Assembly (NCBI GenBank): GCA_021399435.1 | Contig: JAJTUP010000056.1 | Span: 248,001 to 312,000, forward strand | Length of the DNA stretch: 64,000 bases | Direction: 5' to 3' | DNA from: Diaporthe sp. PMI_573 | Lineage: Eukaryota; Ascomycota; Sordariomycetes; Diaporthales; Diaporthaceae | In this document: positions 53,902-62,378 of the stretch, in pieces | Layout of the letters: each line of letters starts with the position of its first letter | Numbering within the stretch: position 1 is the first letter of the stretch | The notes under the pieces: generated by a model | The model's input: the letters and a program-made list of their open reading frames with translations, nothing else | The model's database searches: none | What the model was told of the DNA's origin: nothing | Translations under genes and position numbers: made by a program

Positions 53902-55335
53902 ATGCCGCCGAGGAAGACCTATCCGCTCGCAAGCCGACGATCCGTCCGACTGAACCGCGAGTCTGCTGGAGGAGCGATCAACGGCTTAGAAAGTGTAGGA
54001 GGGACGGCCCCTGATACCGACTCGACCATTGAGCAAGAAGACTCAGCCAACGACGCAAGTCTGGTGCTCCCCAGCATTGAAGTCATTCCTGACGACTCGA
54101 ACGACGAGTCCGATTCAGCAAGGACTAGCGGGACCACCACACCGATACCGACCCCAAGTGAACACGACACTGCACCTGAGATGGCCGACGACGAAGTCCA
54201 AGCTCAGCTCGCGCAGATCCAAGCTGAGCTCACACGCCTACGCGCCGAGAACGTGCAGCTCAAGGCTGCAATCGACAGCAACGGTAATGACAACGGCAAT
54301 GGTCGCAACAATGCCCGACCACGTGAGGCTACCCCCGACGTGAGTGCGTTTGGTGGCAAGACCTTCACCCCGATTGGTATAGCCGCGCGGGCTGCCTTCA
54401 AACCCTATGGCAAGGACCAAGACGCTGTTAACCCCGACTACGACCGAAAGGCTAAACCTACGGCCACCGACCCTGGCAGGTTTGGGGGTGACAAGAACGA
54501 GTTTGACAGTTGGGTTGCCCGATTGGCTGACAAGTTTAAGATCGATAATGACACATTCAAGAACGAATATGCCCGGATGGCTCTCGTCCATAGCCTGACG
54601 ACCGATCGTGCCAATAAGATGATCAAGACTCGATACCTATCTGAGACTAACCCTTATTCGGGCGTGGCCGAAATGATCCAGGTACTAGCAACGGTGTACC
54701 ACAACTCGAACCAAGCTTCCGACGCTCGTAAGGCTCTGGCTAAGATGATGTATGAGCCGGGAAGCAAAACCGATATCTTCCAGTTTATTTCGGACATCAA
54801 CGCCCTAGCCGACGAAGCTGGCATCGCCGACGCTGAACGTAAAGCCACCCTATGGGAACACATCCCACCTGGTCTTGACAACCGTCTGCTTAGTGACAGC
54901 AAAGACCCCGACATTTCCTACGAACGCTTCACCCGTAACGTCGCCGACGCCGCCCACAGCCAACAACGCCATTACGAACTGAACCAGGAGCGTCGCCGTA
55001 AGAAGGATAGCTCTAATACCAACGACCCCAACGACCGTAAATCATCTTCTCATTTGCCTAAGTCTCGTAACAACCACCGACCTAAACCCGATTCCAACCC
55101 AAAGGCTTCTAACGGCAAACCTGTTACCGTCCTAACCGCTCACCGCGCCCTCACGGAGGATGAAAAGCGCGTCCACTGGGATGCTAACTCCTGCTTCATT
55201 TGCGGCAAGGTTGGCCACAAAGGCGCTGCTTGCCCGGACCGCGAGAAGCTCCCGACAGTCAAGTCTATCAAGGCTAAGGAGAAGGATGCTAAGGTAGAGG
55301 AAACGAGCTCGAGCGATGAGTCGGAAAACGAGTAG
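53902..55335 (+). CDS. Gypsy-2 Gag
   Basis: 477 residues, ATG at 53902. Acidic Ser/Thr-rich start, then a leucine-zipper-like coiled coil (VQAQLAQIQAELTRLRAENV, residues ~98-117). The capsid domain runs from EFDSWVARLADKFK to DAAHSQQRHYELN, then a basic low-complexity linker, then the CCHC knuckle CFICGKVGHKGAACPD near residue 432. The frame is intact and ends in an acidic tail over the recoding site. Confidence 0.95.
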   Translation: MPPRKTYPLASRRSVRLNRESAGGAINGLESVGGTAPDTDSTIEQEDSANDASLVLPSIEVIPDDSNDESDSARTSGTTTPIPTPSEHDTAPEMADDEVQAQLAQIQAELTRLRAENVQLKAAIDSNGNDNGNGRNNARPREATPDVSAFGGKTFTPIGIAARAAFKPYGKDQDAVNPDYDRKAKPTATDPGRFGGDKNEFDSWVARLADKFKIDNDTFKNEYARMALVHSLTTDRANKMIKTRYLSETNPYSGVAEMIQVLATVYHNSNQASDARKALAKMMYEPGSKTDIFQFISDINALADEAGIADAERKATLWEHIPPGLDNRLLSDSKDPDISYERFTRNVADAAHSQQRHYELNQERRRKKDSSNTNDPNDRKSSSHLPKSRNNHRPKPDSNPKASNGKPVTVLTAHRALTEDEKRVHWDANSCFICGKVGHKGAACPDREKLPTVKSIKAKEKDAKVEETSSSDESENE

Positions 55336-55361
55336 GACCACCGGAAGTCTCTACGGTGGTC
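55323..55361 (+). promoter_or_regulatory. Gypsy-2 gag/pol recoding signal
   Basis: The heptamer G_GAA_AAC (55323-55329) stands where Gypsy-1 has G_GGA_AAA. A 6-nt spacer with the gag TAG follows, then an 8-bp perfect stem (55336-55343 with 55354-55361) and a 10-nt loop almost identical to that of Gypsy-1. The pol frame (-1) is open from here, with an upstream stop at 55317. The heptamer is not a textbook slippery site at its P-site codon, so efficiency is uncertain. Confidence 0.65.
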
Positions 55362-55364
55362 CCT

Positions 55365-58300
55365 ATGTACACAACAGTCCAGATCGGGAGAGAGAATCCC
55401 ACCTCCTTCCTCATTAATGCTCAACTTAAGAAGCATAGTGAAGAAGTGCCGATCAAAGCCCTTTGTGATACTGGAGCAGAAGCCCGACTGCTAGTCAGTC
55501 CCTCAGTAGCTCAGCGTGCGGTGGAGCAGCTGGGCGCCCGTCTTAAGAAGCTCAAACGACCTATCACCTTGACCGACTACCGCCAACAAGAAGCCGGCCG
55601 CATCACCTACATCCTCAAAACATCACTGTGTGTAGACGGTCGAACGTTCCCTGACGAATCGTTCTGGGTCACCGAAACAGGCTATGACGTATTCATTGGT
55701 CTAGACTGGTTTGTAGAAAAAGATGTCTGGCTACACCCCCGGACAAGGACATTGGAATGGCCAGAAGACAAAAAGAGCCTCGCCCACGAAAAGTGCGACC
55801 AACCGATATCTATCGACCCAGTCGTCAACGTAGCAGCCCTTCAAGCCCAGATCAATGACGACCCGCGACAAGCGCGGTGGAGGGATAAGCCGCTACCTGG
55901 CGAGCCTATACCCCTCGAGCTATCTAAGCCACAACAGATTACGGGAATCGCTGGAATCAACCCATCGTGGAGGACCAATAGAGGCGAGAAGATACCTTTT
56001 CCCCTAGACGAGGACCCAGGACACGTTCAATTGGTCCGCGAACGGTTACCACTACGGTTACGCCACCTCGAGGGTTTCTTTTCGAAGAAGGCCTCTACCA
56101 AACTCCCGCCCCGGCGACCCGGGTACGATGTGACGCTCGAACTGAAGAATCCGTTGACCGGCTCACCTCCGACCTTCCGCACACCGATCGGATTGATTCC
56201 ACTGGAGAAGGAAACAACAGACGAACTCTTGAAGATTGGGTTTATCGAGCGATGTATGGAGCCCAAGGCAGCGTCAGTCCTCTTCGTACCAAAGCCACAC
56301 TCTACGGACAAGCGCTTTTGTATTGATTACCGCTGGATCAACCAATTCTTGAAGGACCGTTTGGTCCCCGCACCTGATGTCAACGGGACAGTGGCTGGGT
56401 GCCGCAACGCTAAGAGATTCTCTAAGATTGATATCATCAGGGCCTTCAACCGACTCCGTATGGCCGTGAACTCTGAACACTTGACAGCGTTTCGTACACG
56501 CCAGGGTACATTCCAGTGGAAGGTTCTGCCTTTCGGCCTTAAGGTTGGGCCGGCTTGGTGGCAGGATTTCATTAATGCCCAATTGAACGAACTCCTAGAC
56601 CTATTTGCGAGCGCCTACGCCGACGACGTTCTGATCTATTCAGATGAGGAAGACGAAGAAGTCCACTGGGTACAGGTGGAGGAAGTGATACACCGACTGA
56701 GCCAAGCCGATCTTCAAGGGGACATCAAGAAGTCCCGATTTAACGTCACGACGATAGACTACCTCGGCATTGTGATGGAAGCCGGGGTAGGTGTTCGCAT
56801 CGACCCTGAGAAAGTGAAGGCTATTCACAACTGGAAATTCGAAGACCTCAAGTCGAAGACCGCGATCCGCTCATTCCTAGGCCTCTGCAACTATATTCGC
56901 GTATTCTGCCATCACGCGAGCGGCACCGCAGAGCCTCTTAACCGTTTACTCAAGAAGGATGTGCCCTTTAGCTGCGGCCCCGAGCAACAAGCTGCCTTTG
57001 AAGAACTCAAACGACTCGCGTGCGAAGCGCCTGTGATGGCCTTCTTCGTACCGGGTCGAGAAACGAAAGTCGAGACTGACGCCTCACGTAACGCCACTGG
57101 AGGAGTTATCTGGCAGAAGCAACCTGACGGCGAGTGGAAGCCGGTGGGTTACTTCTCCAAGACAATGACCCCGGCCGAGAGAGCCTACCCGATCCAGGAC
57201 CGCGAATTACTCGCTGTGGTACAAACCCTTGAGCAATACCAGCCTGAACTACTCGGAATGAAGTTCTTCGTCCTGACTGACCACCAAGCGCTCGTGTATT
57301 ACTCGACAAAACGAGTCCTCTCTACCCGGCAAGTCCGCTGGGCAGACTTCCTCTCGAACTTCGACATCACATTCCAGTACCGACCGGGCAAGGATAACGT
57401 TGCTGCTGATGCCCTCTCACGAAAGACTGCCGATCTCCCTACTGTCAAAGCCCGTGAGCAAGAAGAACGCACAATGGCGCTGATCCCGCCCGAGAAGATT
57501 AAACCTGCGATCAACGCAGCCGAGGTTGCGTTGACACCCTATACGGTTCAGGGTTCCGACCTCGTCGACCTCATCAAGGTCGAGAATGAGAAACAAGAAC
57601 TCGGCTCATATGAAGGCAAATTGATCGTCCCGGAACTCACGAGCAATGGCCAACTCTTTCTACGTACCGCTCTGATCCGCGAGGCTCACGAACCCAAGAT
57701 CTTCGCCCACCCAGGGCAGAACAAGACGATCGAGGCAATCCGCCGCCAATACCACTGGGAGGGATTGAACAAGGATGTCCGACGCTACGTGAAGAATTGC
57801 CACAAGTGCGGCCGCAACAAGGGGCGGCATGACCGTAGCCCAGGACTCCTACGCCCATTACCTATTCCGAACCACGTGTGGGAGCACGTGGCCGTCGATG
57901 GCAAAGATATGCCGCCTGACCGCTATAGCTACAATTACGTATGGGTTTTTATTTGCAAATTTAGCAGGATCTTAGCTACGCTACCGGGACGAAAGACTGA
58001 TACGGCGGAAGACCTGGCAAAGCGGTACTACCGCCACCTATATCGTTTCCTTGGTGTTCCTTGGATCTGGATCTCTGATAACGCAGGCCCGTTCATCTCT
58101 GAGTTTATGGCAACGATCAACAAACTCACAGGCACGAAGCACCGTCACGGTAGTCCTCTCCATCCGCAGACCCAAGGCGCGATTGAGATTACCAACCAGG
58201 AACTTGACCAGAAGTTGCGCTTCTATATTGACAAATACCAGACCGACTGGAGTGTCCACCTCCCGGCCTTCGACTTCGGCCATAATGCCTCGTGGCACTC

Positions 58301-59081
58301 TAGCATCGACATGGCCCCGCTCAAAGTTGCCCTAGGCGCTGACCCGCGCAATCCCCTCTCAACCGACCTGCCTACGATTGATATCGACTCGCATCAAAAG
58401 AAGAAAGCCTTGGAGATCATACAACAAACAAAGGAAGTACAAGACCTAGCACGCAAGAACGCAGAAGCGTCCCAGGAAAAGCAGGCCAGGCAAGCGAATA
58501 AGAAACGACGGATGGTCGACTTTAAGATCAACGACTATGTATTCCTCAAGAAGAAGGGCTTTACAACTACAGCTCCTACAACGAGACTGGAGTCACAATG
58601 GACAGGGCCGTGGCAAGTACTGGAAGAACGCGGCCACAGTTACGCCCTGGACCTTCCTGCATCCTTCCGTGGTAGGAACCTCTTCCACGCTGACCGCCTA
58701 CGGAAAGCGGCAATGGACCCCTTACCGCAGCAACGACGAGAACCGCCGCCGCCCGAGGAGATCAACGGCGAAGCCGAGTGGGCAGTCACTAAGATCCTCG
58801 CGTCCAGACTGACAGGCCGCAACAAGGTACTGGAGTACCAAGTCGAGTGGCAAGGCTGTGACCCTGACGACACGTGGTACCCAGCTGGGAACTTCAAGAA
58901 CGCTGCAGTGACACTGGAAAAGTTCCACCAAGAATATCCTGACGCAGCTGGACCACCAATCAAGCTACAGGAATGGATACGCGCCGCCGCTGAAGACCGT
59001 GACGACCAACCGCACAACGATGATAACATAGCTGACCACGGAGAGAAGAACCCCCGACGTAAGCAACGACGACACATATGA
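55365..59081 (+). CDS. Gypsy-2 Pol (PR-RT-RH-INT-chromodomain)
   Basis: About 1238 residues from the ATG at 55365, or fused to Gag by -1 frameshifting. Protease ALCDTGAEARLL (~35). Reverse transcriptase with FRTRQGTFQWKVLPFGL and YADDVLIYS (~420). RNase H with ETDASRNATGG and TDHQAL (~640). Integrase with the HHCC zinc region (HPGQNKTIEAIRRQYHW..CHKCG, ~785) and the D,D,E core (VDGKDM, ISDNAGPF, QGAIEITNQ). The C-terminal chromodomain (AVTKILASR..YQVEWQGCDPDDTWYP, ~1140-1195) can direct integration to marked chromatin in chromoviruses. No stop or frameshift. Domain order and chromodomain place it in the Gypsy chromovirus group. Confidence 0.97.
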   Translation: MYTTVQIGRENPTSFLINAQLKKHSEEVPIKALCDTGAEARLLVSPSVAQRAVEQLGARLKKLKRPITLTDYRQQEAGRITYILKTSLCVDGRTFPDESFWVTETGYDVFIGLDWFVEKDVWLHPRTRTLEWPEDKKSLAHEKCDQPISIDPVVNVAALQAQINDDPRQARWRDKPLPGEPIPLELSKPQQITGIAGINPSWRTNRGEKIPFPLDEDPGHVQLVRERLPLRLRHLEGFFSKKASTKLPPRRPGYDVTLELKNPLTGSPPTFRTPIGLIPLEKETTDELLKIGFIERCMEPKAASVLFVPKPHSTDKRFCIDYRWINQFLKDRLVPAPDVNGTVAGCRNAKRFSKIDIIRAFNRLRMAVNSEHLTAFRTRQGTFQWKVLPFGLKVGPAWWQDFINAQLNELLDLFASAYADDVLIYSDEEDEEVHWVQVEEVIHRLSQADLQGDIKKSRFNVTTIDYLGIVMEAGVGVRIDPEKVKAIHNWKFEDLKSKTAIRSFLGLCNYIRVFCHHASGTAEPLNRLLKKDVPFSCGPEQQAAFEELKRLACEAPVMAFFVPGRETKVETDASRNATGGVIWQKQPDGEWKPVGYFSKTMTPAERAYPIQDRELLAVVQTLEQYQPELLGMKFFVLTDHQALVYYSTKRVLSTRQVRWADFLSNFDITFQYRPGKDNVAADALSRKTADLPTVKAREQEERTMALIPPEKIKPAINAAEVALTPYTVQGSDLVDLIKVENEKQELGSYEGKLIVPELTSNGQLFLRTALIREAHEPKIFAHPGQNKTIEAIRRQYHWEGLNKDVRRYVKNCHKCGRNKGRHDRSPGLLRPLPIPNHVWEHVAVDGKDMPPDRYSYNYVWVFICKFSRILATLPGRKTDTAEDLAKRYYRHLYRFLGVPWIWISDNAGPFISEFMATINKLTGTKHRHGSPLHPQTQGAIEITNQELDQKLRFYIDKYQTDWSVHLPAFDFGHNASWHSSIDMAPLKVALGADPRNPLSTDLPTIDIDSHQKKKALEIIQQTKEVQDLARKNAEASQEKQARQANKKRRMVDFKINDYVFLKKKGFTTTAPTTRLESQWTGPWQVLEERGHSYALDLPASFRGRNLFHADRLRKAAMDPLPQQRREPPPPEEINGEAEWAVTKILASRLTGRNKVLEYQVEWQGCDPDDTWYPAGNFKNAAVTLEKFHQEYPDAAGPPIKLQEWIRAAAEDRDDQPHNDDNIADHGEKNPRRKQRRHI

Positions 59082-59133
59082 TCAAACCCCGTATAGTCTA
59101 CTGCGTCGATATACGAGGTTTGGCGGGGGGTAG

Positions 59134-59337
59134 TGTGACGACGACGGAACCCTAACCCTGGATGGCCAGGTGGGGCATGCAAGCACGCGATCTAGCGTGC
59201 AGGCCAACGCGCTTGACTTCTCGTCGCGCCCGCGGTAAAGGCTGCGGCCTTTTCTTTCTCTTGCTTCCCTAGAGTAGAATCTTCGTCCATAGTGCCAATT
59301 CAAGGTGTTCACGCCCTCTGCAACGCTGGCCGTGACA
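59134..59337 (+). repeat. Gypsy-2 3' LTR
   Basis: It reads the same as the 5' LTR and follows the purine-rich tract. It is flanked on the outside by GAGAA. Confidence 0.97.
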
Positions 59338-60296
59338 GAGAATACCCAGAGGTGAACGCTTTCAGGGTAGGTGTCCTTAAATAGCCTTTTTGATTCTCGT
59401 CGAAACCAGCCGATAGAAACAATTCTATTTTCTGTTCGCCGTGTAAGAAAACAGGTGTAAAGCTTGTCTTCCAACTCTGGCCATCTAGGGTGATACCTTC
59501 GTTGATCCTCTTTGCGTACAAGCTGATCCCGCTTTTTCCACCAAGTCCTTATAGTTGCTTCAGGGATCTTGAAGAACTGGGAGGCTTCAAATAGTGTAGG
59601 AGGACGGAAGCCATCTTGGGAAGGTGGGAGGTCTTGTCGATAATGGCCACGTCTACCTCCAGTAGTTCCTGGGATACGGTGGTTCAAAAGAAATAGAAGA
59701 ACTTCAACACGTTTTTTCTGCTTGTATGACCGTTCTACCCGTGTAACTGGCTTAAATGAAGGAGCTTTTCGCTCATGAAGGGGCTTGGGCTTTGGCCCTG
59801 GCTTTTTTTGTAGGATGTTGGTTGAGATTGGGCCTAGGGGAGGCATTGTGACCCATGAGACCAGCAGTAAACAAATAACTTCAAGATCGACGCGTTAGAG
59901 ACGTGATGGGCATCTCTGGGGGGCTAAACCTAGCGTAGATTAGTAAGGTGGCTATAGCTTCAGCCTAGGTAAGATTAGGCCTAATTAGGCGACCGGGGGT
60001 ATCGTGAATTTGTCGAGTATATACGGTAACGCGTCGCGACGTGCCACAACGCGTCCGACGTTTGCCTGATTAGATCTGTTAGTGTTTGCGCAGAGATACG
60101 TAGCAAATATTAACGACATATATCAGGGTACCCATACCCCTGACTAGCGTCCACGTCAATCCACATCTCAATCCACGAGCCCCAACCGTGGATGGATTGA
60201 TTACGTAACAATAGGTCTCGTGGATTGACGTTGACGTGGATTGAAGTCAACATATTGATCAATACCGTGGAAGTCGTGGATTGATTCCCTACCCTG

Positions 60297-60403
60297 GATA
60301 CCAGCTTATTTTGATACTGATACTGATATGATATATATCAGTATCAGTATCAAAGTATCAACTTTGTATCAGTATCAGGTATCAATATTTACAAGTCTGG
60401 TAT
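60297..60403. repeat. GATAC-rich palindromic block
   Basis: TGATACTGATACTGAT and its complement form an inverted repeat around 60310-60350, with more GTATCA words to 60403. The block starts GATACCAG and ends CTGGTATC, so it could be a tiny inverted-repeat element or the terminus of another hAT family. Confidence 0.55.
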
Positions 60404-60729
60404 CAAATGGAAGTTGCCACCTGTGTGGAATGTAAGCAAAATAGTGAGCTCTGTGCAGCTAGAGCTTGGGTGGCGGATCGAGATCGATCTATCTTCTTGG
60501 GCAGGTGATGATCAACGCTGCGATGATGGATTAAATACGCACCGCGCCCAAGAGTCCGGACTATGATAAAGTCTTGTAAATTCAACTTGGCTGCTGAACT
60601 CAGCGCATGATGAGGCAATCCGGGAGGGATTTCGCGGCTTAGAAGTGGGGAGTCGATGAGGGGATGACTCGGGCCGAGTGTCGCTGGTAATCCGTGCAGA
60701 GTAGCGACCATTTGAGGGAGATGAGACAT
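60404..60729 (-). pseudogene. 5' end of a PKA-like protein kinase gene
   Basis: Exon 1 runs from the ATG at 60729 to 60543 and ends LNLQDFIIVRTLGRG, the lead-in and first glycines of an AGC-type kinase loop as in cAMP-dependent kinase catalytic subunits. An intron 60421-60542 (GTGCGT donor, CACACAG acceptor, 122 bp) joins to an exon 2 beginning GNFH. That exon is cut after a few codons by the GATAC-rich repeat. The remainder of the kinase is not on the other side of the hAT-G nest within the window. The call rests on a short motif and the splice fit. Confidence 0.45.
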
Positions 60730-61447
60730 TTCTTCGATGTTTTTTTTGCCTCGGAATTTCCTTGGTAAAAGCAATCGTGATGTCAAGATGATATCGAACT
60801 TAGAAAAGGAATGATAAAAAGGGACTCTTTATACCATGGGCCGCCACCATTTCAGGTCCCACTCGCACCCTCCACCCACATGGGCCGCTAAACAATCTAG
60901 CACACCCACCTTGCAGTTCGTGTTCCTTGTTTTTGAAAAATTTTCTTTTGGGCTGCTGCACTTGCGCTTCTTGAATACAGCTATACAAATTTTATTGCGA
61001 CTCGAACAGCATCTGTTTGTTCCAGCCACCTTATCAGCGTCAGCTTTGGACTCTGCACGATCTGATGTTGAGCAGCCGGGGCCGGTGACGGAACCCAGCC
61101 AGACCGATACTTTACCGCATCGGCAACCATTCAACAGGCGGCGTGGAGTCCCTGAGAGTGATGTAGCGGGAGACCAACCACCAGCTCATTCCACTCGCTC
61201 CAAGCTTTAAAACCGCTATGGGAAATGACATCAAGTTGAATGCAGACGGGGATCCGTTACAACGTTCTGGAGGGTGTGCCATCTTTGATTTGGATAATTG
61301 AAAGTATTGCTGAGGGTTAAATTCCGACGTCACCTCGGTCCAGTCTTCAGGCAGGGCTTCGAAGTGAAAAAGCGACGGCTAGCACGGGCTATGGGTGCCG
61401 GGGGTTCATCCATTGTGCATCGGCCGGCTGGGTGAACATTGAAACAT
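60730..61447. other. Intergenic
   Basis: No gene is recognised; it should contain the upstream region of the kinase fragment. Confidence 0.4.
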
Positions 61448-61891
61448 CTACTGATCCTGCCTAGTGACCATTTGACCGACATCGACAATCCGTGGCCTTT
61501 CAGTGGTCCGTTGAATTGCGATCTCAACAGCTGTTTCTATCATATACATGTTTATGACTTCCACAGAGTGCCGGAGATCCTGCGAAGATAGGCAAGACGG
61601 AGGATACAGGTGCACTTGTGTATTAGCGCAGGGGAGTCTTGTGTCACAGTCTGGTGGGCAATCTAATATTGAAAAGCTTAGGCTGCCGTTGGTGGATATG
61701 CTGCCGAGCGTGTCCGCGGCTGTGAGGCTGAGTTTGAGAGGCTCAGTTCCAGAGGGTCCATGCCTTACTACAATGTCATATACTACGGGTATATTACTCA
61801 GGCGGTGTATGGGTTCGTCCTCATAGTAGTAAGCCTTGTCTTTGCGGCCATTAGTCCAGTAGTCGAAGATAACAAGCTTTAGCCGGCTCAT
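61448..61891 (-). CDS. Hypothetical protein
   Basis: 147 residues from the ATG at 61891, starting MSRLKLVIFDYWTNGRKDKAYYYEDEPIHRL. Composition is protein-like, with a beta-rich look. No recognised family, no signal peptide and no membrane segment. The last 20 residues may be intron read-through. Confidence 0.4.
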   Translation of the reverse strand: MSRLKLVIFDYWTNGRKDKAYYYEDEPIHRLSNIPVVYDIVVRHGPSGTEPLKLSLTAADTLGSISTNGSLSFSILDCPPDCDTRLPCANTQVHLYPPSCLSSQDLRHSVEVINMYMIETAVEIAIQRTTERPRIVDVGQMVTRQDQ

Positions 61892-62378
61892 GCGTACAGA
61901 GCTGTTTGTTTAGATTTCCTCGTCACGTCGTCTACAGAGCGGGCCAGTGGGTAGGTTGGTGTGAATAGTTAAGTGTAAAGCTTCTGTTTTATCGCCTTTA
62001 AACTCCAACATAATTGAACATAAAGTGTGTGTGAGCTGTAAAGTAAACAACTCTATTCGATTGAGCGCTGGGAAACTACTCACCTTAAGGAACATCCCCG
62101 ACACTCGTCTAAGCTACGTAAGCATGTCGTAAATTTGTAACACTAACAGTGCTTCAAGACAGGGGGGCAAAGTTGCAAGTTAGCCAACATCTCTACCTCA
62201 TGCCAAAACTCAAAGTTGTTGATGGACGAGAGTATTGCCCTTAGGACTTGTCGATCTTCCTCTTCCTCCTCTTCCCCTTTGATAGCCTTAGCTTTTTAGG
62301 AATTGAGGACCATAGCATCACGTGCATATTCTCGAAGAGCATCTTTATTCGCCAGTGAAGACATAACAGCTCCGAGTT
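61892..62378. other. Intergenic
   Basis: No recognised feature. A reverse frame (62241-62666) overlaps the next gene and is taken as a shadow. Confidence 0.4.

Larger units (their letters stand above)
53457..59337 (+). mobile_element. Gypsy-2, complete chromovirus-type LTR retrotransposon
   Basis: 5881 bp, with two 204-bp LTRs and a 5-bp target duplication GAGAA (53452-53456 and 59338-59342). It contains intact gag and pol genes and a polypurine tract (GGCGGGGGGTAG, ending 59133) just before the 3' LTR. All parts needed for transposition are visible. Confidence 0.97.
52425..59846 (-). pseudogene. pogo-I transposase split by Gypsy-2
   Basis: The N-terminal part (59846 down to 59343) has a basic start (KKPGPKPKPLHERK), an HTH (FEASQFFKIPEATIRTWWKKRDQ) and a CENP-B-like domain, breaking off at ESVHLWVFS. 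The C-terminal part (53451 down to 52425) resumes GWFRGFLHRHRISHR, then an Ala-Pro dipeptide repeat, then the DDE domain with acids in LSLDETPIPFEY, LLVMDVARFH and LLQPLDTAVNHPFK. The two parts are in the same frame once the Gypsy-2 element and one 5-bp duplicate are left out, so the insertion is the only visible lesion. Confidence 0.92.
52231..60026 (-). mobile_element. pogo-I, Tc1/mariner-pogo-type transposon interrupted by Gypsy-2
   Basis: The perfect 36-bp inverted repeat starts CCGTATATACTCGACAAATT at 52231, with its inverted copy ending at 60026. TA is present on both sides (52229-52230 and 60027-60028). After taking out Gypsy-2 and one TSD the element is about 1.91 kb. It inserted between the promoter end and the ATG of hAT-G. 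Confidence 0.95.
49598..60296 (-). mobile_element. hAT-G with nested pogo-I and Gypsy-2
   Basis: The left end starts CAGGGTAGGGAATCAATCCA (49598-49617) and the right end is its exact inverted copy (60277-60296). GTGGATTGA repeats occur inside both ends. Without the nested pogo-I and its TA the element is about 2.9 kb, a normal hAT size. The flanking 8 bp do not match (CCCGCGCG versus GATACCAG), so no target duplication is visible. Confidence 0.88.
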
